A DNA stretch of 64,000 nucleotides. Source: Rhynchopus sp. YZ270_cl-10 (Eukaryota; Euglenozoa; Diplonemea; Diplonemida; Diplonemidae). A model generated the notes under the pieces. It did not search any database. It worked only from the letters and a program-made list of their open reading frames with translations, and was not told the origin of the DNA. Both the position numbers and the translations under genes were made by a program. Shown here piece by piece: positions 29,001-38,330 of this stretch. Numbering within the stretch: position 1 is the stretch's first letter; the number at the start of each line of letters is the position of its first letter. Location: positions 1,302,001-1,366,000 of the forward strand of contig OZ037872.1 in the NCBI GenBank assembly GCA_964035575.1. Direction: 5' to 3'.

Positions 29001-31044
29001 AGTAAAGACATTTCCCGAACCTACCACAGTCCAATCCTACGAAGTCATCCCTCCAACTGTGCACACCCTGGTTGTAGCAGAGACTGCGCCACGCAAGCTT
29101 TCTATTCCTTTGCTAGAAGAAATTAAAATGGTCGCAACCTCTGGGGTACCTTCAGCTCCTAAACCAGCCACCGAAGGGGTCTTCGTTAGCACCAAGAAAG
29201 AGACTACTACGGAGACGAGGCAAAGGGTGCAGGGAGGGTTTGAAAATATGTTGGGGCTTCTCAATAAGGTCGAAGCTGCAAACGAGGTTGAGGTAATCCG
29301 AGAGCAGGTTGCAGAGGCCCCGGTACGTCTTGTAGGGACGCCGTCTCCTTTGCCGGCCGTTTCTCCTCCTCCTCCTCCTCCTCTTCCTCCTGTGGTGGAA
29401 CCTATAGTGGAGGTAGATGAGCCACTATCGGTTCCTTCTACACCAAGTAGTCGGTCTGTGGATGGTGGTACACCACGGAGCGCGTTTTGCCCTGATATAC
29501 CTGACCCTCATGATATTCCTGGGCAAAGCTTTGTTGGCGCGTTTTCTGCCGAGCTTAGTGGACCCAACTCAAAATCCGCTTCATCTTGTGGTAGTGACGC
29601 AGATCCGTCTCGTAGGCATAGTAGTCTTGCTTCTTTGGGTATCCCTGAGGATGATTATGTGGTAAATGGAATCAGGATTAAAGCGGCAGATCTCCGCAAA
29701 GAAGCGAACGAAATTCCCCTAGAAGACCTAGGGGTAGAAGTGTCGGTGGAAGCAGTGGTGATTGAAAAAAATAGTTCTGTGGAGGAGGCGGTGGTGGAGG
29801 TGAGGGAAGAGGTTGTGGTGGAAAGTGGTCGTGATAAGGGCGGGGGTGATGGTGGTGGTGGTGGCGAGGTAGTGTCGAGGGTGGTGGTGCGCTCGGTTAG
29901 TCCTGCAGTGCAAAGAGAGCAGTTGCGGCTTGCGAAGTTGAAGACGTTGCAGCGGGTGTTACCCCCAACCTCGATTCCGACGGCACAGATGCGTACAGGG
30001 AAGCTTGCTGTAGGAGGCTCTGCGGCGTCGTGTAATGGGTCTTCGGTGTCCGCGTCTTCTGCACCAGAGTCGCCGTGTAGCGATGCGGCGATCCCTGCAG
30101 AGGACAGCTCAAGCCCGCCTCAGGTAGGCGAAACACTCACAGACGATACGAAAGAGATTTTTGTCAAATTGATGCGAGAGGTCGAAGACGTCACACCGCA
30201 GGTTGAGGCTGGGTTTACGGGATGGACTTCTGATGGCGAACCCTCCCCTGGGAAGAAAAAGAAGAAGAAGCGGCGTGGGAGTGCTTCCACCTGCAATATC
30301 CCTGTAGACAGCAATGTTGCGATACCTGCTGTGGGTTCAGGCAATATCCCTGATGAAGTCGGAGAAGCTGCGGTTCAACGAAGCGCTGATGCACGCAAAA
30401 CGCTTGACAAAATGATGTCCGCAAAGACCAGACAGCGCTCTGCTGGAACCAGCAGGGACAATGCACCGCGCCCCTCTTTGACCACCCTTCTTCCAGTCAT
30501 CTATGGGTCTTCTTCCGTTTCAAAAGAAAAACGCAACCGAGAACTCCTCAAAACTGTCGGCGATTGGAACGCCCGGCGCGTCCAAACATTTCTCCTTGAG
30601 GCCGGAGTTTCTGCAGAGATAGCTACAACGTTTCGCCGACAAGGGGTTACCGGGTTTAAGCTTGCGTCATGCGATGAAGGGACATTCAGTTTTTTAAGAA
30701 ATATGAACATTCCTCCAAAGGGTATACGACGTCTCGCTAAGGCAATGAAAAGAATGCTTGAGCAGAACAGCGACACAGCAGAGAAAGAGAAGAACACCGC
30801 TGGGGCTGGCGGTGCTCTACAGTCTGGTGGAGGTGGAGGTGGCGGTGCCCTTCGCACCCCAGAAGCCACAGCGCACCTCCCCGTTCTACGTCACACACCC
30901 AGCCCCATGCCACGCCCCCAGCTCAAACCGCTCACCCCTTCTATAACACGTCGTGTCTCCCTCTCTCACACAGTCAGCAAGCGGGGTACCATGATGACCC
31001 TCAAAGGAGCGTCACCCTTCAGGAGGAAGTCCTCTACTACGTAA
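26074..31044 (+). CDS. Large low-complexity protein with C-terminal SAM-like domain (1,637 aa, 2 exons)
   Basis: The ATG follows an acceptor (CTGCTTTTAG, 26059-26060) by 13 nt. Exons are 26074-27408 and 27466-31044. The 57-bp intron GTACCC...TTTCACAG has no stop and keeps frame, so unspliced translation would also be open. Residues about 1-200 form a helical domain (SESIIRWLNRVRRS-like, then DFEGYKWMLTECIEMAAPEL, faintly EF-hand-like). The middle, over 1,200 residues, is acidic, Pro/Ser/Lys-rich and disordered. Near residues 1470-1545 is a SAM-like fold: DWNARRVQTFLLEAGV, GVTGFKLASCD and IRRLAKAMKRML. SAM domains mediate oligomerisation. This suggests a scaffold, possibly cytoskeletal. No full-length family is recognised. 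Confidence 0.8.
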   Translation: MSKASRMHTKRFHRRFCNLSESGYIHVFIAESIIRWLNRVRRSLRSNDGRKPRANLNRGKQLNLAYAKKYLAAAMNISLRSNRKKEELRTDPAVLAALQEWWHKMPKVNDVIDFEGYKWMLTECIEMAAPELVSEFLECVDEDWRHDTELEHGLNPVLFIQATLRFIDSVDCAPTLPAYVSLIQKCVSRLFSMQEAQRRLSDDERADDLSYSDVSEDGAHAPNAQRNKKPRSHVSRDAPGGGSNRRRRVSEDVVTLGGKFIPSASTLHPGATMTKPSNRRAMRIVRDDSFSETRSAIRAREPGPDVPYNEEDWEDDELPPHPDDPQDTTRKPGSRRARALRAQERPSEALPPSDGSYDLPEEMAEFNFTARSFDLERAAMHPKTTTRTEGASQRDVTPSDQGSSFSEASQEGSASPRNGNTEARRKVRKRAKHKDATGADEEIFEVPQFILFDILAFFFPTLSQNDTEKDANTAEKTNDPAPKAKRGKRGKDAPPSAPQKGGKRFKQLSYEENHGVRDAKEGYMAINQELEGMRLRFLQEDVQKTAVYGIFCIVAAAVDNLVRERIAKLVASRRRVKKKSIRPEDDASSAEETLSASDSSSTSTDSHAANPDRPKKHRKPRKKNRPETSEAEKKPSPGTAPTKKQRTQKAPKKKKILKLHAAAPEALPEVEVEVQKEKVGRQGVPRTSVASVEEVEEEEKQDARWDDIEAQILSAQLKKGRSKLKLSEQQTSEIMRQFSNEAGMRAELPEETTPPPQNDVQEVSSRATEGPKHKQKVPGVSKRAVKLLNNRNKAPRTILTGKPEITQPPPPPDAPSVTIEPPAAQQTEPPDPGFPFIPDSPSTHPLPPAPTFFVGRETPAPMPVLPEQLPLESSQECTEVGPTLQEEEVSVQSALFSLPQEGDGAVWEAPVEEYHPAPQMASPEAVVVESTVQVEERRYVGHFNEIAEADVPPIWQIAPTVQTVAAPVEVESTPQIVKTFPEPTTVQSYEVIPPTVHTLVVAETAPRKLSIPLLEEIKMVATSGVPSAPKPATEGVFVSTKKETTTETRQRVQGGFENMLGLLNKVEAANEVEVIREQVAEAPVRLVGTPSPLPAVSPPPPPPLPPVVEPIVEVDEPLSVPSTPSSRSVDGGTPRSAFCPDIPDPHDIPGQSFVGAFSAELSGPNSKSASSCGSDADPSRRHSSLASLGIPEDDYVVNGIRIKAADLRKEANEIPLEDLGVEVSVEAVVIEKNSSVEEAVVEVREEVVVESGRDKGGGDGGGGGEVVSRVVVRSVSPAVQREQLRLAKLKTLQRVLPPTSIPTAQMRTGKLAVGGSAASCNGSSVSASSAPESPCSDAAIPAEDSSSPPQVGETLTDDTKEIFVKLMREVEDVTPQVEAGFTGWTSDGEPSPGKKKKKKRRGSASTCNIPVDSNVAIPAVGSGNIPDEVGEAAVQRSADARKTLDKMMSAKTRQRSAGTSRDNAPRPSLTTLLPVIYGSSSVSKEKRNRELLKTVGDWNARRVQTFLLEAGVSAEIATTFRRQGVTGFKLASCDEGTFSFLRNMNIPPKGIRRLAKAMKRMLEQNSDTAEKEKNTAGAGGALQSGGGGGGGALRTPEATAHLPVLRHTPSPMPRPQLKPLTPSITRRVSLSHTVSKRGTMMTLKGASPFRRKSSTT

Positions 31045-31534
31045 AGCTTGGACGGAAGGTGAAAAGGGGAGGGGAGAGGGGAGAGGGGAGAGGGGAGAGG
31101 GGAGAGGGGAGAGGGGAGAGGGGAGAGGGGAGAGGGGAGAGGGGAGAGGGGAGAGGGGAGAGGGGAGAGGGGAGAGGGGAGAGGGAGAGGGGGGGTGACC
31201 TGAGGGGTGTTGGAAGATGTGAGGCGTGGCATAAAGCTTTGCCAAAAAAATAGAATGAGTGAAATATACTGAGGAAAATTAGAAAGAGAGAGAGAGAGAG
31301 AGAGAGAGATGATGGCGAATTTACATTCGTGAGGAAGAGGGGGTTTTTTTTGGGGGGGTGGTGCTTCACAGTGTGCCCCCCTTTGAATTTTCTGGTTGTG
31401 CTGATTTGGAAAAGAAAAATATGGGGGAAAAATGCGGATTTTATATTGATTCCCTCTAAACTTCCCTTCAAAACAGCTCATTTTTTTTTCAGTTGAGGGG
31501 GGTTTTTTTTTGTTCAAACTTTGAGAGGAGAAAA
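31045..31534. other. Intergenic region with G/A microsatellites
   Basis: It holds the GGGGAGA array and a (GA)n run at 31283-31308. TTTTTTTTTCAG at 31481-31492 is a likely acceptor 42 nt before the next ATG. Confidence 0.6.
31065..31190 (+). repeat. Tandem array of the 7-mer GGGGAGA
   Basis: About 18 nearly perfect copies of GGGGAGA sit 20 bp after the SAM-protein stop codon. The G-rich strand is the coding strand, so it would be present in the transcript and could fold as G-quadruplex. Confidence 0.95.
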
Positions 31535-32713
31535 ATGCCTCCAAATTACACAAAACGCCAGGTCTTTCAATGTAAGCTTAGGCAGAAGCTGGGGGAGTGG
31601 CTTTTGTTGACTGTGAAGTCGTTGGATCGTCCGAGTGAAAAGCACTTGTTCCCTACACTCTTGGATATGCCTACCTACAAATACAAGATCACACACGACA
31701 TGGATCTAAGCAAAATCGAGTCGCGATGCAAGAACCACTACCTCTGTGTGGAAGAGTTAGAGCTGGATGTGCTCCTCATGCTTGACAATGCGTTGGCGGT
31801 CTTTGGAGAAGGCAGCTCCTACAGCACGCTGGCAAACAACCTCCGTGACTACGCTGTGCCCCTTCTCGCAAAATTGAAGGAAAAGTTTGAGGTCGAAAGC
31901 GCCAAACCAGAGTACCAAGAGTACGCGGAGTCGATGCGGCAATTTGCCGCAAAGCACCTCAGCGAGCATCCGAGCAATCTACCAAAAGAGGGGTTGGCGC
32001 GCGATCTATCTGGCACCTCCACTTTGTCTGAAGCTGAGCAAGAATTAAAGCTTGCGAGACTGCGCGCTTTGACTCCAAACGCAGCAGATCCGGAAGCTGT
32101 TGAATCAACTGAGACGGCAACTGTTGATGAACCACCAAAGAAACGTCGGAAGCTTGCGCCTACTGTGTTGACAGGGTTTCCCATGGACGTTCCTCCGCAA
32201 GGGTTTGGGAATGGGGTTTTGACATCGAATTTGGTGCAGATTTTGCGGAGAGATGAGACCGAGATGGTGTCCTTGGCAGAGTCACCACCGGATACTTCTG
32301 TGGCGCTGAGCATGGGGTTGGGGACACATATGTGGACGACGGCGACGGTGTGCGAGAGGTATCTTTTGTTGCTGCGGAAACGAAAGCACTTGCGTGCGGA
32401 GGAGGTGCGCATGCACGAGCGTGTCGTGAAGAACCTTCGCACCCTCTTCGAAGAAGCGTTGTGCGCAAGCCTCCTCTACAGAGTGGAGCACAGAGTGCAC
32501 GAACACTTCGTTGCCTCGCAACACATCGACGCAGAACAGCAGTCCTGGGCAGAGCTGTACCCGATAAAGTACTTTCTCCGCCTTCTAGCCCACCTCCCCA
32601 CCCTGCTTGGACAACAGGCAGACATCGTCACCTCGCGCGCAATGCTCCGGATCGTGCAAGATATCATCTTCTTCATCGACAAAAATTATGAAATATTTAA
32701 GACTGATGAATAG
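31535..32713 (+). CDS. Bromodomain-like plus MRG-domain chromatin protein (392 aa)
   Basis: Residues about 15-118 resemble a bromodomain: HLFPTLLDMPTYKYKITHDM, then DLSKIESRCKNHYLCVEEL, VLLMLDNALAVFGEGS and LRDYAVPLL. The ZA-loop PMDL is DMDL here, and the acetyl-lysine-binding Asn falls on Phe (DNALAVFGEG against NCxxYNxPG). After a linker with PKKRRK, residues about 265-390 match an MRG domain: LRTLFEEALCASLLYRVEHR, ELYPIKYFLRLLAHLPTLL and IVQDIIFFIDKNYEIF. MRG proteins (MRG15/Eaf3) are subunits of NuA4 acetyltransferase and Rpd3S-type deacetylase complexes and normally carry an N-terminal chromodomain. A bromodomain-like region in that place is unusual. Start: first ATG, 42 nt after a T-tract acceptor. 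The MRG call is stronger than the bromodomain call. Confidence 0.8.
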   Translation: MPPNYTKRQVFQCKLRQKLGEWLLLTVKSLDRPSEKHLFPTLLDMPTYKYKITHDMDLSKIESRCKNHYLCVEELELDVLLMLDNALAVFGEGSSYSTLANNLRDYAVPLLAKLKEKFEVESAKPEYQEYAESMRQFAAKHLSEHPSNLPKEGLARDLSGTSTLSEAEQELKLARLRALTPNAADPEAVESTETATVDEPPKKRRKLAPTVLTGFPMDVPPQGFGNGVLTSNLVQILRRDETEMVSLAESPPDTSVALSMGLGTHMWTTATVCERYLLLLRKRKHLRAEEVRMHERVVKNLRTLFEEALCASLLYRVEHRVHEHFVASQHIDAEQQSWAELYPIKYFLRLLAHLPTLLGQQADIVTSRAMLRIVQDIIFFIDKNYEIFKTDE

Positions 32714-33064
32714 GGGGAGGGAAGGGAAGGGGGCAGAAGTGTGTTCGGTCAACACATTTTTGTGGGTATTTTTTTGGTTCTCATATAAAAAATAGTCTCC
32801 ATCTTTCGATTGAAAATAATATTTTAATCCTTTTTTGGGTCTCATATAATAGGAAAGGGAGGAGTAATTTTCTGCGTTGTTAAAATCACCTCTTTTTTTG
32901 ACGAACGTCTCCCTCCTTTTGGGTAGTGTTGGGTGATATAAGAGTTCCGAATGGTTGGTAACAAATCGTCTGAATTGGCTTTCGTCAAATGAGATCAAAT
33001 GTAAATAACACACAGAAGGGGGTGGACGCAGAACAACACAAAAAAACCTGCACACAAAGACATC
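32714..33064. other. Intergenic region, nothing recognised
   Basis: A/T-rich, with short direct repeats (TTTTTGGTTCTCATATAA-like at 32768 and TTTTTGGGTCTCATATAAT at 32833). CACACAG at about 33013 is a weak acceptor before the next small gene. Confidence 0.4.
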
Positions 33065-33625
33065 ATGCGTCCCGCACAGGACTCTCCAGGACCGTGCCTG
33101 CACCGGAGAATTGCGACCCCGCAGCGGAAGTCGCTCACCCCAATCCCGAAGAGCATAACCCCGTCGCGTCAGGCGCTTGCGTCGGGTGCTGTCCACTCCC
33201 CTCTGCAGGTATGTAAAAGGGGTTCTTTCCCGAAGGTCGCTTTTGGAGGTTCGCAATGAATAAAAAAAAAATGTACTTTTGGTGTGGCTGAAACGGGGTG
33301 CTATTGTTGTGATATTTTCTGCTATTTTCTGCTATTCTGGGCATTTGGATTTTTTTGGTGTGGCTGAAGGGAGGTGCTATTTTGTGCTATTTTCTGCTAT
33401 TTTGGGGGTCGTGGGCCACACCAACTTTCGCTTTCTCACAGAATTGGTTTGAAGCAGCGTTGATCGTCTCCCCCAGTCAAGAAGAGGTGCGTACAGGAAG
33501 GAAGGCGTCCGAGTCGCCTGTACCGCAGGTATGTTTGCTTTGAGGGGATGGTTTAAAAAAACTCGCTTTTTTTGATACAGCCTTCGCTTGGTGAGACTCT
33601 GCTTGCGCCTCCGACGTTGTGGTGA
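33065..33625 (+). CDS. Three-exon microprotein, unknown (91 aa)
   Basis: Exons 33065-33208, 33442-33528 and 33581-33625 all join in phase 0 at GTATGT donors and CACAG/TACAG acceptors, giving one continuous frame. The protein begins MRPAQDSPGPCLHRRIATPQ, is rich in Pro, Ser and Arg (SLTPIPKSITPSRQ), then has NWFEAALIVSPSQEE and ends LLAPPTLW. Two correctly phased consensus introns in so short an ORF argue for a real gene. The SP/TP sites suggest phosphorylation. No family is recognised. Confidence 0.6.
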
Positions 33626-34110
33626 AGTTTTTGGGTGTAACAACCCCTCCACGGTTGTCTCAGCACAGACGGCAGAACGAAAAAGGGAAGAGAAGTAAAA
33701 TCACCAGCATCTTTTTTTTTGTATCATACCATTCAGTGTCAGTCAAATGTTTCTCGTCATCTTTAAAATGTTTTATCCCCGCTTGAGACCATGAATTTCA
33801 CGCCCCTTCACAAAATCGTGAAGGAGGTGCGTGAATTTATTTTCCGGTATTTCACGCTCAAAAAATAAATTCACGCTCAGAAAAATAAATTCACGCTCAG
33901 AAAAATAAATTCACGCTCAGAAAATCGTAGAACTGAACTCTCGAAAATTTTTTTGGAGGCCTTTGGAGGCCCAATTTTGCAATTAAAGCCAGAAAAGAGG
34001 CATTTTGAGCCATTCTGGGGTCTCAAACGCATTTTTGAGTTAATTTTCTGTATCACACAAACCACGGATTTACACGTTTTTTTTCCCAAATTTTCATCAA
34101 AAAATCCCAA

Positions 34111-34272
34111 ATGAGACCTCAAAAACGTGCGAGGGCACCTGTGGAGAGTGAGTCCGACACGAACACAAGTGACTCATCGTCATCGTCTTCCTCATCTTCA
34201 TCAGAAGTACAGCCGCGTAAGCGCCACAAACCCGCTGCACCAGTTCTGGCTCAAGGCGCTGTCCAGCGCTAA
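34111..34272 (+). CDS. Ser-rich basic microprotein ORF (53 aa), doubtful
   Basis: MRPQKRARAPVESESDTNTS, then a run of 11 Ser after an Asp, and QPRKRHKPAAP: two basic, NLS-like patches around a serine stretch. It lies inside the inverted-repeat region between the left arm and the nested element. It may be cargo, a first exon lacking partners, or chance. Confidence 0.3.
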   Translation: MRPQKRARAPVESESDTNTSDSSSSSSSSSSEVQPRKRHKPAAPVLAQGAVQR

Positions 34273-34295
34273 GAGTTCCACATCAAAAAACTGAA

Positions 34296-35228
34296 TCAGT
34301 CCTATTCGTGGTCATTTACCCCCCCCCCTTTGGGTCGGTGAACCGGAAATTTTGGAAATAAGGGGGTAAAATAAGGGGGGGGTAAATGAGGGGGTAAGGG
34401 GGGGGGGGTAAATTACCATGTTATGGGTTAGGTCATGTTTTTGGGTGGGAAGGGGGGACTTTTTCATACACGGTGGGGTAAAATTTTGCACAACACAGTG
34501 TGACGACACATGCTCTCATGACAAATGTGTCATCTGAAAAAAATTCCTCACTTCCTTGCGACATCGCAAGCAGTCATGCATCATGGATCCACATCATCCA
34601 CATCATCTTTCTGCCCGTGCCTGAACCATGACTGGTCAGGGATCACGGTGTTGCCTCAGATTCCGTGAGGTGTCCCAAACGTATCGCCCACGCAGCACAA
34701 ACGTACCCACCTGCACCCATCTACCTGCACACGTGATGTAAAACAGGGTGAAAGATTATTTGCACTTTACCCTTTCCTCATTTCGAGCTTGTCTCCAGCT
34801 TCAAATCAGACGAGTCCTACAGTCTCCGGATGTACGACCCGCTGAACACATCAGCCCCTCCCAGCAAACCATAAAACAAAACAGGTATGCGCTGCACTAA
34901 GTGAAACTATTACCCCATAATTACACGCCAGGTGGTGTTTTGCCACTCGTTCCCTGAACCCCCTCGCTTCGCTCGTGGGTTTAGGTCACTCGTGACAAAA
35001 CACCACCTGGCGTGTTGCGGCGATAATTACCCAAAAATTACCTGGTGGCTGGTACTTTACCCCCCCAGGGGGGTAAAGTACCAGCCACAACAGGGTATTA
35101 TAAGGGGGGGGGGTAAATTACCATGTTATTTTGGCCTGCACCGTTTTTTTCTGAAAAAGGGGGTAAAATAAGGGGGGGGGGGGTAAATTTAGGGGGGGGG
35201 GGGGGTAAATGACCACGAATAGGACTGA
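34296..35228. mobile_element. Nested 933-bp inverted-repeat element
   Basis: Termini TCAGTCCTATTCGTGGTCAT then TTACCCCCCC, and the exact complement at the right end, give arms of about 30 bp. Subterminal G-rich GGGGTAAAT repeats occur at both sides. Inside are two perfect hairpins: 34923-35015 (20-bp arms ACACGCCAGGTGGTGTTTTG) and 35046-35087 (GGCTGGTACTTTACCCCCC). Non-autonomous; no coding capacity. Confidence 0.65.
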
Positions 35229-35317
35229 TAAAAAGAACCACCCCACCCTCGTCTCTTTGTACGTGAAAACGGGTTGTGAAATTCATGGTCTCATTTGGAG
35301 ATAAAATAATATATTTT

Positions 35318-35460
35318 CGTGAATTTATACCAGTATTTCACTTACAGGTGGAAACAGCCCTCGGGGAAGCATTTTTCCCCTCGGGCTTCGCCCTCGGGAA
35401 AAAATGCTTCCCCTCGGGCTGTTTCCACCTGTGCGTGAAATACTGGAAAATAAATTCACG
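35318..35460. repeat. Long near-perfect palindrome, about 69-bp arms
   Basis: The left arm runs CGTGAATTTATACCAGTATT...ACAGGTGGAAACAGCCC...GAAGCATTTTTCCCC and the right arm is its complement with few mismatches, around a CTTCG turn. The outer motif CGTGAATTTATTTTCC also occurs at about 33831. It abuts the next element directly. Confidence 0.8.
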
Positions 35461-37606
35461 ATAATAATATATAGGGAAATATTCATATTGGAACCAGAAC
35501 TTTGGGGAACCGGTCATTTCGGAACCGGGAACCGGGGAACCGGGAACCGGTTCCCGGGAACCATACGGGGGGAACCAGGGAACTGGTTCCCGTGTGGTTC
35601 CCCCTGTGGTTCCCCTGTGGTTCCCGTGTGGTTCCCCCTGTGGTTCCCCCTGTGGTTCCCGGGAACCGTACAGGGGGAACCAGGGAACCGGTTCCCTGGT
35701 TCCCTGGTTCCCCAGGTACCCAGGTACCCAGGTACCCAGGTACCCAGGTACCCAGGTACCCAGGTCCAGGTCCAGGAACAGGTACCCAGGAACAGGAAAA
35801 AAGTCGTGAAAGAGCAACCACAGCTCCACATGACAAACACAAAAGTGTCCAGTCACGTGGGGCATGCATGCACTGAGGAGATAATGATCCAACAATTTAC
35901 AAGAAAGATTACTTAACCTACTGCTGGAAATTGCCAGGTCGTAGTAACACACAAAGTGTGCCTCCGTTCGGGAAGACCGGATATTCTAGAGACCAAAAAG
36001 GCCTCAAGAATATCTTCCGGTAGTCAAGGTAGAACCGAGTGAACGGCCCAAGACCCCCGTGGAGAAGTTAAATGTTGTAATGCTATCAGGTAGAAACTGC
36101 GAACACTGTCTTACCCTCCTCAATGCATGGTGGTTGATGTCTTCCACAACAAATTTCCTGTACCCAGGTACCCAAATTCCCAGACCCACGCAGTACCACG
36201 TCGCAGTACTACGCAAAATTTACCACCAGACCCTGTCTTCGTGCACCTGAAGTACAACGCCGCAGACAGGCCAAACATGCGTTGGACTCAGAGGAATGCC
36301 CGCTGTGCAGGTATCAAACATGAGAACCAACTCCCAGCAACAAGGGGCGCCTTTTGGCGGGCGTTGTTGAGGGTGTTTGGGGTGCAAAGTTTTCCACAAT
36401 TTTGATGCGCGGGTACAGAAGTGTTATCTTGTTCTTTCATCTCTAGGAATGTAAATGTCAATCGCGTTTAACTACCACTAGGGCTTGTTCAGTGAACCCA
36501 CGAGGGGTCGAAGGGGGTTGGTTATCCCGTATCTATCAAAGGTTGTGTCGACCAGGCTAAACCACTATGTTACGCTGTACGTTGTTAAATCCGAAGAAAT
36601 AACACTTTAGCAGCCGCAGGAAGTTTGCTAAAAAGAGTGCCTCACGCTACACAAACCACCACCCGCGATTGACTTAGATGTTATAACAAAGAGAATTCAG
36701 AACAAAACAACACCCTGCCCCATACACACTAAATTGCCATGCTTCAAGAGCATGCCTGGGCCAAAATTACTATGACGAAAAGGCAACAAGACCACCCACA
36801 AGGAGTGTGAAATGTGCACTGGTTTTCTGGGGGAACGCAATATTTTCTTGTGTCTAGTCCTCCGCAAGCAGAGGACAGACTTTCCGGAAGGTTTCCAAAG
36901 TCGAATTTCTTGCACTAGCTATGCTCCCTGGGTTAAATGGCTATAGCAGTGACTGACAAAATGTTCCCCCCACCCTTCCACCCCCAGGTATTTCACCCGC
37001 AAACCAGAATAGACTGATGCGGGTGAACACCCGTTGAATTTTGAGTTGTTGAATGTCGGACGAGGCGAAGCTTCTTTCATCGCAATCGCAGATACAGTCA
37101 TATTTCACGATCCTGTATAAATGTGGGGTGTGATTAAGTTATGGTGTACAAATGTAGAAGTAGTTAGGTTAATGGAAAAAGTGGTGAAACACGGCGTACG
37201 AAAGCGTTGTACTACAGAACCTTTTCAAAACTCACACTAAAACAGACACTAAAAAAATACCGCAAACCACTGGACGTCTTGTTGAATCTACACAAGTAAC
37301 TGAAAGTTAAACACATTTACATACCTTATCTTCACCGTAACCTGTAAGCTGTCAAGGTGCCTTCTCAGTACCCAGTACCCAGTACCCAGTACCCAGTACC
37401 CAGTACCCAGTACCCAGTACCCAGTAACGGGGAACCACAGGGGGAACCACACGGGAACCAGGGAACCGGTCCCCGGGAACCGGTTCCCTGGTTCCCCCCG
37501 TATGGTTCCCGGGAACCGGTTCCCGGTTCCCCGGTTCCCGGTTCCGAAATGACCGGTTCCCCAAAGTTTCGGTTCCAATATGAATATTTCCCTAATATAT
37601 ATTATT
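35461..37606. mobile_element. 2.1-kb element with long inverted termini built from GGAACC repeats
   Basis: The ends are inverted copies: AATATATAGGGAAATATTCA then TATTGGAACC, ACTTTGGGGAACCGGTCATT then TCGGAACC, continuing through GGAACCGGTTCC modules for about 130 bp or more. Subterminal tandem arrays differ slightly: (CAGGTACC)n at 35712-35765 and (CAGTACC)n at 37370-37426. The interior (about 35800-37350) is AT-richer with no convincing transposase; 36239-36405 reads HLKYNAADRPNMRWTQRNAR, which could be a remnant. No clear target duplication is seen. Confidence 0.7.
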
Positions 37607-37929
37607 CGGGTGATAAACAGAGTTTCCTCCAGCGGTAAACATCACCGAAGTGCAACAACTCGGAGTAATACCCGCGTTGTGCATTGTCATTTTGGGTTTT
37701 TTTTTGTTTTTTTGTGTCATCATGCCACGCATGCTCTCAGCAGAGAGCTGTTGTGTGTACAATTTCTAAGCATGTTCTAACCTTTTTTTTTATTCCTACG
37801 AAGCTTGCTTTAAAGGAGAAAAATAGTATTACCGGGGTACGGTCGCCAAATCATCCCTCAAACAGAAGGATTTGTGCAATCAACGAAAACAACTTTACTT
37901 ACCCGATCCTACTATTTTGTTTTGCTATT

Positions 37930-37985
37930 TTTTTGCCTGCGTCCTCAGAGGCGTTTGCACTTACGCTTCTCTTTTCCCCCCAAAA
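37930..37985 (+). repeat. Family B, 3' part
   Basis: TGCCTGCGTCCTCAGAGGCG, then TTTGCACTTACGCTTCTC and TTTTCCCC. Confidence 0.55.
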
Positions 37986-38099
37986 AAGATGTGTCGTGAT
38001 TTCAATCCATCATTCGGGTTTGCTTTTTTCTATTCTCGACACATTGTTTCATAGCCAAAAAGCCAACACTGCTACTGTTTTCTACGATTCCCATGCAAA

Positions 38100-38330
38100 C
38101 ACTCCAGGGGGGGTTCGATAACCCACTAAAACTTCAGTATTTCGGGGCACAACCTTGGGCTCAAGGCAGTTATCGATTATCGATCGATCCTACATAAGTG
38201 GAGCCCCCCTTTCTTTTCTGTGTGTGCCTGCTTTCAGTTTCCCTGTTAGCAACTCCGTGCAGCACTCTAGGGGTTTCGATAATCCACGGAGGGCCAGCGC
38301 GTCCCAGAGAGGTTTGCATTATCAACGGCA
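38100..38330 (+). repeat. Two partial family B copies
   Basis: CACTCCAGGGGGGGTTCGAT then AACCCACTAAAAC (38100-38130), and CACTCTAGGGGTTTCGATAA then TCCACGGAGGGCCAGCGCG and AGAGGTTTGCATTATCAAC (38260-38325). Confidence 0.5.

Larger units (their letters stand above)
33785..35292. mobile_element. Composite inverted-repeat element with a second element nested inside
   Basis: Perfect 17-bp arms GAGACCATGAATTTCAC (33785-33801) and its complement (35276-35292) bound the region. Just inside the left arm is a 20-bp tandem repeat (TTCACGCTCAGAAAAATAAA, about four copies, 33851-33926). A second element, 34296-35228, is nested within. No transposase is recognised. Confidence 0.55.

Noticed and set aside
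31059-31253. ORFs over the GGGGAGA array
   Set aside because: Produced by the 7-bp tandem repeat; no non-repetitive coding sequence.
36127-36405. Transposase fragment in the 35.5-37.6 kb element
   Set aside because: Basic, Trp/Cys-containing peptide but no catalytic motif or recognisable domain; kept only as a possible remnant.
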